Assembly (NCBI RefSeq): GCF_016862455.1
Contig: NZ_BOMZ01000081.1
Coordinates: 16,988-80,987 of the forward strand
Reading direction: 5' to 3'
Length of the DNA: 64,000 nucleotides
Source of the DNA: Actinoplanes utahensis
GTDB lineage: Bacteria; Actinomycetota; Actinomycetes; Mycobacteriales; Micromonosporaceae
Shown one piece after another: positions 1-8,990 of this stretch. Both the position numbers and the translations under genes were made by a program. Within the stretch, counting starts at the first letter, position 1. Each line of letters starts with the position of its first letter. The notes below the pieces were generated by a model that saw only the letters and a list, made by a program, of their open reading frames with translations, was not told the origin of the DNA and did no database searches.

Positions 1-86
1 TCGAAACCGCCGCCCGCGCCGGCGATCAGCACACGGCGGGCCGGCTCCAGTGCGGCGAAAAGCGGGGGAGTGCTCAGCTTCGTCAC
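1..86 (-). CDS. DUF1152-like protein, N-terminal fragment
   Basis: The reverse strand reads from a GTG at 86 into VTKLSTPPLFAALEPARRVL followed by an IAGAGGGF segment, then runs off the window edge. An N-terminus ending in a glycine-rich nucleotide-binding-like loop is characteristic of DUF1152 proteins, whose role is unknown. Only 28 residues are visible, so the assignment rests on this short pattern. An in-frame ATG was not seen upstream. It is divergent from the deacetylase gene that follows. Confidence 0.5.
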   Translation of the reverse strand, partial: MTKLSTPPLFAALEPARRVLIAGAGGGF

Positions 87-233
87 TCGGCAATGATCAC
101 CTATGCGGGTGACGGCAATCGATGCAAGTCGGTCTTTCGGTAGTATTGACGGACAGTGTTAGCCTCGCTCGCTGGCAAGATCAATTCCAGCGACAGGCAC
201 CCGCGGGTCCCTCCGGCCGGTGCAGAGGTATTC

Positions 234-2201
234 ATGTCCGACAAATCCGCAACGCCGTCGCCCGGCGGCGTTCCGTCCGACCGGCAGCCGACCCCCGACG
301 AGACCACCGCGACGATCACCGCCCACGCCGGCCACGAAGAGGCGACGGCGGCGATCCCGTCCGCTCGCTCCTCCTCGGACGAAACGGCGGTGGCGATTCC
401 GTCCGCCTCGGATGGGGCCACCGCGCCGTTGCCCACCGGCGCGGCGTCGGACGAGGTGACCACGCTGATCCCGTCTCCTCGTTCTTCGGTGGAGGCGGCT
501 TCGGTGCTGCCGGACGCTGCCTCTTCGGAGGAGGTCACCGCGGCGTTTGATGCCGGCGCCTCTTCGGGCGAAGCCACCACGGTGATCCCCACTCCCCGTC
601 CCGTGTCGGACGAGGCGACCACGGTGATCCCGTCTCCCGGCTCGCCGGTGGAGTCCGCTCCGGCGTGGGCCGATGACGTCCCCCCTGATGAGGTCGTCGC
701 AGTGTCGGCTGGTGACGGTTCTGCTGATGAGGTGACCGGGGTGCCGGCTGGTGACGGCTTCTCCGGCGAGGTCACCGAGGCGCTTGCCGTCGGCGGCTCT
801 TCTGACGAGGTCACCGAGGCGCTGCACGGTGACACCTCCTCCGATGAGGCCACAACGGTGCTGGCTGCCGGCGTCCCGGTCGACGGAGCCGCGGCGGCGG
901 ACCCGGTCGTCGGCCGGTCGGCTGACGACACCGAGGCGACGCCTGCCGACGAAGCCACGATCGCGATTCCCATCGGTGGGACCTCTGACGAGCGCACCGT
1001 GGCGTTCCCTGCCGGGAGCCTGTCCGACGAGCGCACGGTGGCGATCCCTGCGGGTGACGTGTCCGGCGAGCGCACGGTGGCGATCCCTGCGGGTGACGTG
1101 TCCGGCGAGCGCACGATGGCGATCCCTGCCGCCCTCGCCGACGAGGCGACGGTCGCGATTCCCGCCGGCGGCCTCTACGGTGGGCGCGCCGGAGCAGGGG
1201 GGACCTCTGTGCCGGCCGAGCCCGCGCCCCGCGGCACCGTCACTCCGCCGCCTGCTGTCGTGCCTACCGCCGCCCTGGCGCCGGCCGCGCCTCCGGTTGC
1301 GGCACGTCCCGCTGCTGCACCTCCTACTGCCGCACCTCCTGTGGTGCCTCCCCCGGGCGGGTCCGTCTACACCGCGACCGGTGGTGGGGCTGTGAGCCGG
1401 CGCCGGCTTCTGCTCGGCGCCGCCGGGGTGACCGGGGTGGCGCTGGCGGCTGCGGCTGTCGCCCTGGGGTCGTCGCCGGACGAGGTCCCGCCGCCCGTCG
1501 CCGCCGGGTCGACGCCGCCGCCGTCGCCCGCGACGACTCGGTCCCGGGAGCCGGAGAGTGCGCCCGTCCCCGTGCCGGTGGCGGTTCACCAGCCGATCAA
1601 GACCCTCGGGGAGTACGTGAAGGCGAGCGGCAAGCCGGCGTTCCCCTCCGACGCCATCGCTCTGACCATCGACGACGGCCCGCATCCGGTGTGGACGCCG
1701 AAGATTCTGAAGTTGCTGGACAGGCTGCAGATCCCGGCGCTGTTCTGCATGATCGGCAACCAGGTGCTCGGGCACGAGGACGTCGCCAAGCTGGTCACCG
1801 GGGACGGGCACCAGCTGGCGAATCACACCTGGAGTCATCCGCTGCATCTCGGGGGCAAGCCGTCTAACGTCACTCAGAACGAGATCCGCAAGGCCCAGTC
1901 GAAGATTCACAAGACGACGGGGCAGACGCCGACGCTGTTCCGGTCGCCTGGTGGTGACTGGTCTCCGCGGCTCCTGAAGGACATCGCGAAGGCCGGGCTG
2001 CTGCCTCTGGACTGGAGCAATGATCCGCGGGACTGGGAGCGTCCGGGCGTACCCGCGATCAAGCAGCGGATGCTGTCCGCCCGCCCGGGCCAGATCCTGC
2101 TCTGTCACGACGGCGGCGGCGATCGTTCACAGACGTACGCGGCCCTGAGCGCCGTCCTTCCCGTTCTCAAGGCGCGCGGCCTGCAGTTCGTGGCGCTGTA
2201 G
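234..2201 (+). CDS. membrane-anchored polysaccharide deacetylase (NodB domain) with repeat-rich stalk
   Basis: A 655-residue protein. Residues 1 to about 385 are low-complexity and acidic, built from degenerate motifs such as DEATTVIPS and TVAIPAGDVSGER. A basic RRR followed by a hydrophobic stretch (about 388-412) looks like a membrane anchor, followed by a Pro/Ser linker. The C-terminal 180 residues are a NodB carbohydrate esterase family 4 domain: TIDDGP with D480/D481, metal ligands H531 and H535 in NHTWSH, RSPGG at 570 and LLCHDGG with H625. It probably removes acyl groups from peptidoglycan or another cell-surface glycan. The ATG at 234 is preferred over an in-frame GTG at 156 because AGAGG lies just upstream. 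The stalk is unusual for the family; most members are 200-300 residues. Confidence 0.85.
   Translation: MSDKSATPSPGGVPSDRQPTPDETTATITAHAGHEEATAAIPSARSSSDETAVAIPSASDGATAPLPTGAASDEVTTLIPSPRSSVEAASVLPDAASSEEVTAAFDAGASSGEATTVIPTPRPVSDEATTVIPSPGSPVESAPAWADDVPPDEVVAVSAGDGSADEVTGVPAGDGFSGEVTEALAVGGSSDEVTEALHGDTSSDEATTVLAAGVPVDGAAAADPVVGRSADDTEATPADEATIAIPIGGTSDERTVAFPAGSLSDERTVAIPAGDVSGERTVAIPAGDVSGERTMAIPAALADEATVAIPAGGLYGGRAGAGGTSVPAEPAPRGTVTPPPAVVPTAALAPAAPPVAARPAAAPPTAAPPVVPPPGGSVYTATGGGAVSRRRLLLGAAGVTGVALAAAAVALGSSPDEVPPPVAAGSTPPPSPATTRSREPESAPVPVPVAVHQPIKTLGEYVKASGKPAFPSDAIALTIDDGPHPVWTPKILKLLDRLQIPALFCMIGNQVLGHEDVAKLVTGDGHQLANHTWSHPLHLGGKPSNVTQNEIRKAQSKIHKTTGQTPTLFRSPGGDWSPRLLKDIAKAGLLPLDWSNDPRDWERPGVPAIKQRMLSARPGQILLCHDGGGDRSQTYAALSAVLPVLKARGLQFVAL
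987..1133 (+). repeat. 39-bp in-frame tandem repeat in deacetylase stalk
   Basis: Four consecutive copies of a 39-bp unit encode 13-residue blocks of the form (D/G)ERTVAIPAGDVS. Copies two and three are nearly identical at the DNA level, copy one is diverged and copy four is shortened. They are the best-preserved end of a longer array of degenerate DEATTVIPS-like blocks that fills residues 50-330 of the protein. Recent copy-number change is likely because the units are still homogeneous. Confidence 0.85.
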
Positions 2202-3006
2202 TACCGGTTCGGAGGATCACCACGCCGGGTGGCCCCGCGTTGCTCGCCGGACACGGCGACCGCGGGGCGGGTCCGGGCATGCATGAGCGGCACCCGGCGG
2301 GTGGCGGTGAGGGAACGCCTGCCGTGGCCGCCGCGAGTCACGGGACCGTGGGTGGCCCGTACCGAATGATCGCCTGTCTCGCTCCTCCGAGGCCGGAGCC
2401 GGTTCTCCGCTCGGGTGCGGAGCATGGCGCCCGGGGCCGGCTGTCGTTGGTCCCGCAGCCGACCGGCCCGGCTCGAAGCCCGGCGGAGGAGCCGCCGCGG
2501 CGGTGACCGGTCTGCGGTGACCGGTTGCCGGTGGCCGCCCGGATGCCGATGGTGTTCCGCTCGCCGGGGTGCAGGGCCCGGCATCGGCGTACGGTCCGGC
2601 GGAGTCGGGCACGCGTTGCCGCGGCCTGGCAGGATCAGCGAGCGACGTGCCCACCGTGCGGGTCCCGAAGTCCGTGCAGGAGAAGGTCATCGCGGTGCAC
2701 GAACTGGCCGCCGACCAGGCAGTGGCGTAGGGGTGGAGTGTCGTCAGCCGAACCAGGCAACGAGTCGTACGCCGTCGTCTCCGAAGCGTTGTGCCAGCGT
2801 TCGCATGACGGCGAAGAAGCACGTCGTTGCGGGTCACCTGTTTGTACGTGAGTGTGGTGCTGCCGTCGTGGCCGCAGAGGGGGCCGGGGCCGATCCCGGG
2901 CCGGTCCTGGCTGCAAGGCATCCTGTCCGTGCCGCACCTCGGGATCGGCTGGGACGCTGGGACGCGCCCGCCGGTGGATTCGGCGGGCGCGTGCGGAGCG
3001 GTTCGG
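2202..3006. other. 805-bp intergenic stretch with no convincing full gene
   Basis: This gap separates the convergent deacetylase and peptidase genes. Several long open frames cross it in both strands, but their translations are Arg/Pro/Gly-rich with no domain-like pattern, as expected for overlapping frames in high-GC DNA. The one segment with protein-like character is 2647-2730 on the plus strand, starting GTG and encoding VPTVRVPKSVQEKVIAVHEL plus AADQAVA and a stop. That amphipathic 27-residue peptide resembles the N-terminus of a small antitoxin-like or ribbon-helix-helix protein cut short. It is probably a gene remnant. Confidence 0.5.
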
Positions 3007-4386
3007 TCAGCGGATCTCGTGGCGGTCGATCAGGCCGTCGTCCAGCGGGATGGCGTCGGCGCGGAACGGGGTGACCGCAGTGGTGGGCACGCCGGCCCAG
3101 CGGCGCAGGGTGGCGGTGGCCGCCGCCGCGTCGTCCGGGTTCAGCCGGGCGATGTTGGCGCCGTGGTTGGCGCCCGGGGCGACGTACAGGGCCGAGTCAC
3201 GCTTGCTGGGCGTGAAGCGCTCGGCGCCCCACGGGTCGTTCTGGCCGTAGATGAACAGCATCCGCTCGGAGGCGGTACGGACCCACAGGTCGATGTCGAT
3301 CATCGGGATCGGGTTGTGGAGGCGGCGCAGCTCCTTGGGCAGCTGCGAGTTGGCGGTGTAGATGCCGGGGTGGTTGCGCAGGCCGCGGAGGTGCTCGAAA
3401 CGCAGGCTGGGCCAGCCGAGCTGGGAGGCGGCCTGGTAGTAGTACGGCCAGTAGTACTCCAGGGCCTGGTCGGTGTAGAAGCTCCACCCGGCCACCGTGT
3501 CGATCCAGGAGTACAGCTCCTCGTCGGTTGCCGTCGCCGGAGGCACCGACGCGCAGTCGGCGACCGTGCTGTACTGCCAGAACGCCCACACCGAGTCCAG
3601 CACCGTCAACTCGAACGAGCGGTCGGCCGTGCCGACGGTCCGGCTGAACGTCCAGCCCTGCTCGGCGGCGTCCGCCTCCAGCCGCGGCACCAGCGTGGCC
3701 CGCCGCTTCAGCGCCTGGATCTGCACGTTGTCCAGGGCGGCCCGGCACTCCGGGGTGGCCACGGTGTCGAAGAACCTGTCGTACGCCCGGTCCTCCGGGT
3801 TGATGACGTCGTTCGGCGCCACGTACGCCACCACGCCGTCCACGTCCCGCGGGTAGAACCGCCGGTGGTAGACGGACGTCATGCCGCCCTTGCTGCCGCC
3901 GGTCTGGATCCACTTCGCGGAGTAGACCTTCTTGAAGGCGCTGACGATCCGGTGTTCGTCGGTCGCCTCCTGCCAGATGTTCAGATCCGACCAGTCGGCC
4001 GGAGCCGGCCGCGACGGGGTGAAGAAGCGGTGCTCGACCGACAGCTGGTTGGCGTTGAGCAGCGCCGTCGGCTCGGTCTGGGTCGGCCGCGGGCTGGCGG
4101 CCAGGCCGTACCCGCTGGTGAACAGCACCGTCGGGGCGGCCGTGTCGCGGTGCAGCAGGGTGAGCCGCTGCTCGAAGGTGCCGTCGCCGGGGCGGCGGTG
4201 GTCGGCGGGCTGCCGGTAGGTCAGCACGAAGAACCGGTAGGTGGCGCCCGCGGTCTCGGAGACCACGGTCAGGCCGGGGATCGCCTTCAGCTGGTCGAGC
4301 AGAGGGTCGTCCACGGCGCGTGCGGGAGTGGCGGGCGATAGCACCACCAACAAGGAGGCGAGGACTGCCAGTATGCGAATCTTCAC
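3007..4386 (-). CDS. secreted S37-family (PS-10) aminopeptidase
   Basis: A 459-residue protein starting at GTG 4386 with a 24-residue signal peptide ending in PARA. The rest matches peptidase family S37 (PS-10, tripeptidyl aminopeptidases of streptomycetes): an alpha/beta-hydrolase core with GGSKGG at 163-168 (nucleophile S165) followed by MTSVYHRRFYP, a helical cap rich in Trp and Tyr, and a late NDPW plus GANHG segment that supplies the likely acid and histidine. It should be exported and hydrolyse peptides outside the cell. The frame stays open upstream to 4713, but that part is not signal-like, so the GTG before KIRILAVLASLL is chosen. It stands alone. Confidence 0.85.
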   Translation of the reverse strand: MKIRILAVLASLLVVLSPATPARAVDDPLLDQLKAIPGLTVVSETAGATYRFFVLTYRQPADHRRPGDGTFEQRLTLLHRDTAAPTVLFTSGYGLAASPRPTQTEPTALLNANQLSVEHRFFTPSRPAPADWSDLNIWQEATDEHRIVSAFKKVYSAKWIQTGGSKGGMTSVYHRRFYPRDVDGVVAYVAPNDVINPEDRAYDRFFDTVATPECRAALDNVQIQALKRRATLVPRLEADAAEQGWTFSRTVGTADRSFELTVLDSVWAFWQYSTVADCASVPPATATDEELYSWIDTVAGWSFYTDQALEYYWPYYYQAASQLGWPSLRFEHLRGLRNHPGIYTANSQLPKELRRLHNPIPMIDIDLWVRTASERMLFIYGQNDPWGAERFTPSKRDSALYVAPGANHGANIARLNPDDAAAATATLRRWAGVPTTAVTPFRADAIPLDDGLIDRHEIR

Positions 4387-4734
4387 GCCCGCCACGATAT
4401 CGACGATCGGTGATAACCCGTTAGTGGAAAACGCCCGGCACATCGAGAACGTGATCGATGGAGTGTCGCGGCGCGGGCCGGCCGTGGGGATCAGGGCAGG
4501 GTGGCAGGCCGAGACCGCCGCGGCTCTCCGGGGCGACTCGTCGCCGTGGGTCTGGCAGGTCGCGACGATCATCGCGCCGGTGCCCATCCCGGTGCCGCCC
4601 ACCTTGCGGCCCTTGTCGGCGCAGTACGGCGACGGTTTTCCGGAGAGATAGGCGGGGGTGGCGTGGAGACTCACTGAGCGCGGAGATGTGCGGGATGGCA
4701 CGGGAGGTGGCACGGTTGATCTATGGTGCGGCGC

Positions 4735-5721
4735 ATGACCGCCGTACTCGAGATATCAGGCCTGCGAAAGACCTATCGCAGCCGTAAAGGTGTCCGCAAT
4801 GCGCTGGACGGCTTCGACATGGTCGTGGAAGCCGGGCAGGTGCACGGATTCCTCGGGCCCAACGGCTCCGGCAAGACCACCACCCTGCGTACGCTGCTCG
4901 GGCTGATCCGCCCCAACGACGGCCGGATGGCGATCCTCGGCCAGGAGGTGCCGCGGCGTCTGCCGCAGGTGGCCGGACAGGTCGGCGCGATCGTGGAGAG
5001 CCCGCAGTTCTTCGGCAACTTCACCGCGAAGGACACGTTGAGCCTGCTCGCCGACGCGGGGAACGTGAACCGTTCCCGGGTTCCGGCCGTGCTGGACCTG
5101 GTGGGGCTGCGGGACCGGGCCGGCGAGCGGGTGAAGACCTATTCGCTCGGCATGAAGCAGCGTCTGGCGGTGGCGTCGGCGCTGCTCAAGGAGCCGAAGC
5201 TGCTGATTCTGGACGAGCCGGCGAACGGTCTGGACCCGGGCGGCATCCGGGAGATGCGCACGCTGATGCGGGACCTGTCGGCGTCCGGGATGACGGTGCT
5301 GCTGTCCAGTCACATCCTCGGCGAGATCCAGCTGATCTGCGACTCGGTGACGATCATCTCGGCGGGCCGCCGGGTGACCTCCGGTTCGGTCGCCGAGGTG
5401 CTGGCCTCGCACACGTCCGGCGCGGTCCGGGTGCGGCTGGAGCAGGGCGGCGATCTGTTCGGCGCGGCGCAGGTGCTGCGCGAGGCGGGCGCGCAGGTGA
5501 CCCTGGAAGCCGACTACATGGTGGTCGGGAACGCGTCGAACCCGGCGCTGATCACCAGACTGCTGGCGCAGCGCGGGGTGTACGTCAGTGAGCTGACCCC
5601 GATCGCCGCCGACCTCGAGGACGTGTTCCTGGAACTGACCGGCACCGCGCCGGTCGAAGGGCAGAACCGGCAGGTCGACGAGTCGGCGCTGGGCGCGGGC
5701 CGGAACGGGTGGGGACAGTGA
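4735..5721 (+). CDS. ABC transporter ATP-binding protein
   Basis: A 328-residue ATPase of the antibiotic/bacteriocin exporter type (CcmA/BcrA-like). Visible motifs are Walker A GPNGSGKTT (41-49), the signature YSLGMKQRL (about residue 140), Walker B LLILDEP followed by ANGLDP, and the switch SSH. A C-terminal extension after about 220 residues is typical of this subfamily. The start is ATG 4735, giving MTAVLEISGL; an ATG 12 bp upstream is possible. It overlaps the next gene by 4 bp (GTGA), so ATPase and permease are translationally coupled. The exported substrate cannot be told from sequence. Confidence 0.9.
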   Translation: MTAVLEISGLRKTYRSRKGVRNALDGFDMVVEAGQVHGFLGPNGSGKTTTLRTLLGLIRPNDGRMAILGQEVPRRLPQVAGQVGAIVESPQFFGNFTAKDTLSLLADAGNVNRSRVPAVLDLVGLRDRAGERVKTYSLGMKQRLAVASALLKEPKLLILDEPANGLDPGGIREMRTLMRDLSASGMTVLLSSHILGEIQLICDSVTIISAGRRVTSGSVAEVLASHTSGAVRVRLEQGGDLFGAAQVLREAGAQVTLEADYMVVGNASNPALITRLLAQRGVYVSELTPIAADLEDVFLELTGTAPVEGQNRQVDESALGAGRNGWGQ

Positions 5722-6725
5722 GTCTGGCGAAAGCGGAATCCCGGCGGCTGTTCAAACGCCGTTTCACCTCGCTGATCCTGATCGGTGTGATGCTGGTGCT
5801 GGCGCTGGTCGCGGCCGGCACGTTCCTCAGCAACCAGAAGGCCACTCCGGAGCGGATCGCGGAGGCGAAAGCCCAGGCGGCGGCGAGCTTCCAGTCGGCG
5901 GTGCAGGAGGCGGAACGGGAGAAGAAGCGGTGCCTCGCGGCGCCGGGCACCCCGGACGCGGCGAACTACCCGGCGGACTGCACGCAGATGTGGACGCCGA
6001 CGCCGGAGGAGTTCGACTACACCTGGTACATGCCGCCGACGTTCGACATGCGCCAGAACTTCCCGGACATGATCATGGTGTTCGCGGTGGTGCTGGCCGC
6101 GGCGGCGTTCCTGGTCGGAGCGTCCTTCGTGGGTTCGGAGTGGCACAGCGGCGGGATGATGAACCTGCTGCTGTGGCGACCGCGGCGGTTGCAGGTGCTG
6201 GGCACCAAACTGACCGTCTTCCTCGGCTGGTTCACCGGGCTGACGCTGCTGCTCGGCGCCGCGTGGGCCGGGGCCTTCCAGGCGATCGCCCTTCTGCGCG
6301 GCTCCACCGAGAAGATGACGGCGGGTGTGTGGCAGTCGTTCGGCCTGACCGGGCTGCGCGGGCTGGGACTGATCCTGGCGGCCGGTGCGATCGGGTTCGC
6401 GCTGGCGTCGCTCGGCCGGCACACCGGCATGGCGCTGGGCGCGCTGATCGGGGTCGGGGCCGTGCAGATCGGGGTCTTCATCATGGCCCAGCTGGGTGGC
6501 GCCGCCTACCCGGAGGCGTACCTCGGGCCGCTCTGGGCCTACGCCTGGATGGTCAAGGAGGTTCCGCTGGAGAACATGAGCTCCTGTGACTTCTCGGCGA
6601 ACGGCGGCTGCAAGCCGGAGATCTTCACGATGACGTGGCAGGTGGCGGGCACCGGCTTCGCCATCGTGACGGTGCTGGTGGTGGGCGCCGCGCTGTGGGC
6701 GCTGCGGCGCCGCGACATCAGCTAG
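5718..6725 (+). CDS. ABC transporter permease (ABC-2 type)
   Basis: A 335-residue membrane protein whose GTG start overlaps the stop of the ATPase gene. After a short basic N-terminus there is one membrane segment, then an extracytoplasmic loop of about 100 residues containing a coiled AEAKAQAAASFQSAVQEAE stretch and two Cys, then five further hydrophobic segments ending in a short basic tail. This is the topology of ABC-2 permeases with an external loop after TM1. It should form a dimeric exporter with the preceding ATPase. A strong terminator follows 9 bp after the stop. Confidence 0.88.
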   Translation: MSLAKAESRRLFKRRFTSLILIGVMLVLALVAAGTFLSNQKATPERIAEAKAQAAASFQSAVQEAEREKKRCLAAPGTPDAANYPADCTQMWTPTPEEFDYTWYMPPTFDMRQNFPDMIMVFAVVLAAAAFLVGASFVGSEWHSGGMMNLLLWRPRRLQVLGTKLTVFLGWFTGLTLLLGAAWAGAFQAIALLRGSTEKMTAGVWQSFGLTGLRGLGLILAAGAIGFALASLGRHTGMALGALIGVGAVQIGVFIMAQLGGAAYPEAYLGPLWAYAWMVKEVPLENMSSCDFSANGGCKPEIFTMTWQVAGTGFAIVTVLVVGAALWALRRRDIS

Positions 6726-6733
6726 GCGGGACG

Positions 6734-6765
6734 GGATGGTCGCGCCCGCACCGGCGCGACCATCC
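6734..6765. terminator. bidirectional hairpin between permease and ferredoxin genes
   Basis: A perfect 13-bp inverted repeat, GGATGGTCGCGCC and GGCGCGACCATCC, with a 6-nt loop lies between the convergent permease (stop 6725) and ferredoxin (stop 6781) genes. There is no long T-run on either side, as is usual for actinobacterial terminators. Confidence 0.75.
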
Positions 6766-6780
6766 ACCGCGCCGGCCGGC

Positions 6781-6972
6781 TCAGCTGACGGCGATGGCGG
6801 CGGCGGGGCAGACCGCCGCCGCGTTGCGGACCGCCTCCTGGTCCTCGTCGCCCGGGGTCTCCTCGAGCAGGATCACCACGCCGTCGTCGTCGCGCTGGTC
6901 GAACACTCGGGGCGCGGTCATCACGCATTGACCTGCACCGATGCACATCTCCTGGTCGACGGAGACCTTCAC
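6781..6972 (-). CDS. 3Fe-4S ferredoxin, P450 partner type
   Basis: A 63-residue protein with the compact ferredoxin pattern of actinobacterial P450 redox partners: C10-x5-C16 and a later C55-P, leaving three cluster cysteines and indicating a [3Fe-4S] cluster. It starts at ATG 6972 and is divergent from the P450 gene at 7067 across 94 bp that must hold both promoters. It most likely passes electrons from a reductase encoded elsewhere to that P450. No ferredoxin reductase is present in the window. Confidence 0.9.
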   Translation of the reverse strand: MKVSVDQEMCIGAGQCVMTAPRVFDQRDDDGVVILLEETPGDEDQEAVRNAAAVCPAAAIAVS

Positions 6973-7066
6973 GGGACCCTCCGATGATCATTTTGGGGTG
7001 ATTGCCACCTACTCGTCCCGCCCGTACGGTACCAAGTAATCAACCGTTTATCTCCTGGGAGGCGGC

Positions 7067-8227
7067 ATGCTCGACTATCCGTTCACGCCCCCGACCGCGG
7101 TCGACCCGCCGGCCGAATGGCAGGAGCTCCGTGAGAAATGCCCGGTGGCGCACGTCCGCAAGCCCGACGGCAGCGAGGCGCTCCTGCTCACCCGCTACGA
7201 CGACGTCCGCCTGATGATCACCGACCGCCGGTTCGTGCGGAACACCCCGGCCGGCGGCGAGGCCATGGCCGCCCGGATCGCGTTCATGAACGACGAGCAG
7301 GAGCACATGCGCTGGCGGCGGCTGCTGAGCCGCTCGTTCACCGCCAAGCGGATGACCGCCCTGGAGCCGGGCATCCGGCGGATCGCGCACGAGCTGATCG
7401 ACGAGATGACCCGCAAACCGCCACCGGCCGATCTGCGGACCGCGCTCGGCTTCCCACTGCCCGTCTACGTCATCTGCGACCTGCTCGGCGTGCCCGCCGC
7501 CGATCGGGAGAGGTTCGCCCACTGGTCCGACCGGTTCCTCAACCTCAGCGCCTTCACCGCCGACGAGGTCCGGCAGTCTGGCATCGAGATGTGGACCTAC
7601 ATGCACGCCCACGTGCTCGGCAAACGCGAGAACCCGGGCGACGACCTGCTGTCCGAGCTGATCACCGTCGCCGGCTCCGAGGATGGCCGGCTCACCGAGG
7701 AGGAGGCGGTCTTCACCGGCCAGGCGCTGCTGGTCGCCGGCCACGAGACCACCGCCAACATGATCGGCAAGATGGCCGCCATGCTGCTGGCCCGGCGTGA
7801 ACGCTGGGACCGGCTGCTGGCCGACCCGGCCCTGGTCCCGACCGCCGTCGAGGAGGTGCTGCGATACGACACCAACCTCGGATTCGGCACGCACCGGCTC
7901 GTCACCGAGACCGTCGAGATCGCCGGCACGGTCGTCGAGGCCGGCACCACCGTCCTGTCCTCGATGCCGTCGGCGAACCGTGACGAGCGGATCTTCACCG
8001 ACGCCGACCGGATGGACCTGGCCCGCTCACCCAACCCGCACCTGACCTTCGGCGCCGGCCCGCACTCCTGCCTGGGCCAGTCCCTCGCCCGCGTCGAGCT
8101 GCGCGCCGTCCTGTCCGTGCTCCTCGAACGCCTGCCCACCCTCGACCTGGCCGTCGGGGTCGAGGACCTGCGCCGCCGCGAGGGCCTGCTGGTCGGCGGC
8201 CTCGAGGCGGTTCCGGTCCGCTGGTGA
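7067..8227 (+). CDS. cytochrome P450 monooxygenase
   Basis: A 386-residue soluble class I P450. The I-helix oxygen-binding motif reads AGHETTAN, the K-helix ExxR lies in EEVLRYD, and the heme loop is FGAGPHSCLGQSLAR with the thiolate ligand at C335. GGGAGG immediately before ATG 7067 is a good ribosome site. The divergent ferredoxin gene is its likely electron donor. Its substrate is unknown; the overall pattern is that of actinobacterial CYP105/CYP107-like enzymes, but the family cannot be fixed by eye. A hairpin follows at 8234-8268. Confidence 0.92.
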   Translation: MLDYPFTPPTAVDPPAEWQELREKCPVAHVRKPDGSEALLLTRYDDVRLMITDRRFVRNTPAGGEAMAARIAFMNDEQEHMRWRRLLSRSFTAKRMTALEPGIRRIAHELIDEMTRKPPPADLRTALGFPLPVYVICDLLGVPAADRERFAHWSDRFLNLSAFTADEVRQSGIEMWTYMHAHVLGKRENPGDDLLSELITVAGSEDGRLTEEEAVFTGQALLVAGHETTANMIGKMAAMLLARRERWDRLLADPALVPTAVEEVLRYDTNLGFGTHRLVTETVEIAGTVVEAGTTVLSSMPSANRDERIFTDADRMDLARSPNPHLTFGAGPHSCLGQSLARVELRAVLSVLLERLPTLDLAVGVEDLRRREGLLVGGLEAVPVRW

Positions 8228-8233
8228 CACACA

Positions 8234-8268
8234 CGGTGGGCCCGGCCCCGTCCGGACCGAGCCCACCG
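8234..8268. terminator. hairpin after P450 gene
   Basis: CGGTGGGC at 8234 and GCCCACCG at 8261 form an 8-bp stem a few bases after the P450 stop codon. The right arm is also the start of the 53-bp tandem repeat that follows, so the same GCCCACCG arm recurs downstream. Confidence 0.5.
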
Positions 8269-8404
8269 CGTCGTCACCGGACACGCGGCACCGGTCGGCC
8301 AAGCCGCCAGCGAGCCCACCGCGTCGTCACCGGACACGCGGCACCGGTCGACCAAGCCGCCAACGGGCCCACCGTGTCGTCATCGACCGCGCGCGGCGCC
8401 GATC
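8259..8404. repeat. 53-bp tandem repeat, about 2.7 copies
   Basis: Units starting at 8259, 8312 and 8365 share a 53-bp period. The first two differ at only a couple of positions over their whole length (both open GAGCCCACCGCGTCGTCACC). The third is diverged and runs into the 3' end of the membrane-protein gene on the minus strand. The array fills the space between the convergent P450 and membrane-protein genes. Confidence 0.8.
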
Positions 8405-8967
8405 AGCCATGCCGACAGCCAGGCCACCCCGCCGGCCAGGACGACCAGCGACACGTCGAGGACCAGCTCCGGCACGAACGCGCGCAACGCCACCGGGATC
8501 GAACCCACGGCGTAGAGCGCCAGGGCCGCGCGGGGCGGCAGGCCGGTCCGGGCCAGAGCGGCCGCGAAGGCCACCGTACCGATCAGGAACAGCACCGACG
8601 TGCCGGTGAGCGCCACGCTCAGCGGCCCGGCTCGCAACTCGGCGATCTGGGCCGGCTCCAGCCGGGCGAACACCAGGTTGATCACGAACTCGACGCCGAC
8701 GAGCGCGCCCAGGGCGAGGTAGTTGGCGACGAACGCGGCCCGGCCGAAACGGCCCAGTCGCGGCTCGCAGTACAGATACAGGGCCGTGACGAAGGCCAGG
8801 GCGAACACCTCGGCGAGCGGGGCCACCAGCTGGGTGAACGCCGTCGACGGGATGAGCTGGGCACGTTTGGCCGCGTTGACGACGAGGACGAGAGCGCTGA
8901 GCAGGCCGGCGACACCGGCGAGCCGATAGACCGAAAAGGACTGTCGCACTGGGGCGATGGTGGTCAC
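8380..8967 (-). CDS. multispanning membrane protein, DUF4386-like
   Basis: A 195-residue hydrophobic protein with about six predicted membrane segments and short charged loops, including the FGRAAFVANYLALGALVGVEF region. General layout resembles DUF4386 proteins, which have no known function; the match is by overall pattern and is not certain. It is transcribed divergently from the MarR-type regulator at 9047, with paired operator-like sites in between, so it is probably that regulator's target. The 3' end overlaps the last unit of a 53-bp tandem repeat. Confidence 0.65.
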   Translation of the reverse strand: MTTIAPVRQSFSVYRLAGVAGLLSALVLVVNAAKRAQLIPSTAFTQLVAPLAEVFALAFVTALYLYCEPRLGRFGRAAFVANYLALGALVGVEFVINLVFARLEPAQIAELRAGPLSVALTGTSVLFLIGTVAFAAALARTGLPPRAALALYAVGSIPVALRAFVPELVLDVSLVVLAGGVAWLSAWLIGAARGR

Positions 8968-8990
8968 GAGAGTTCCTCCGTTCGAGTCAC

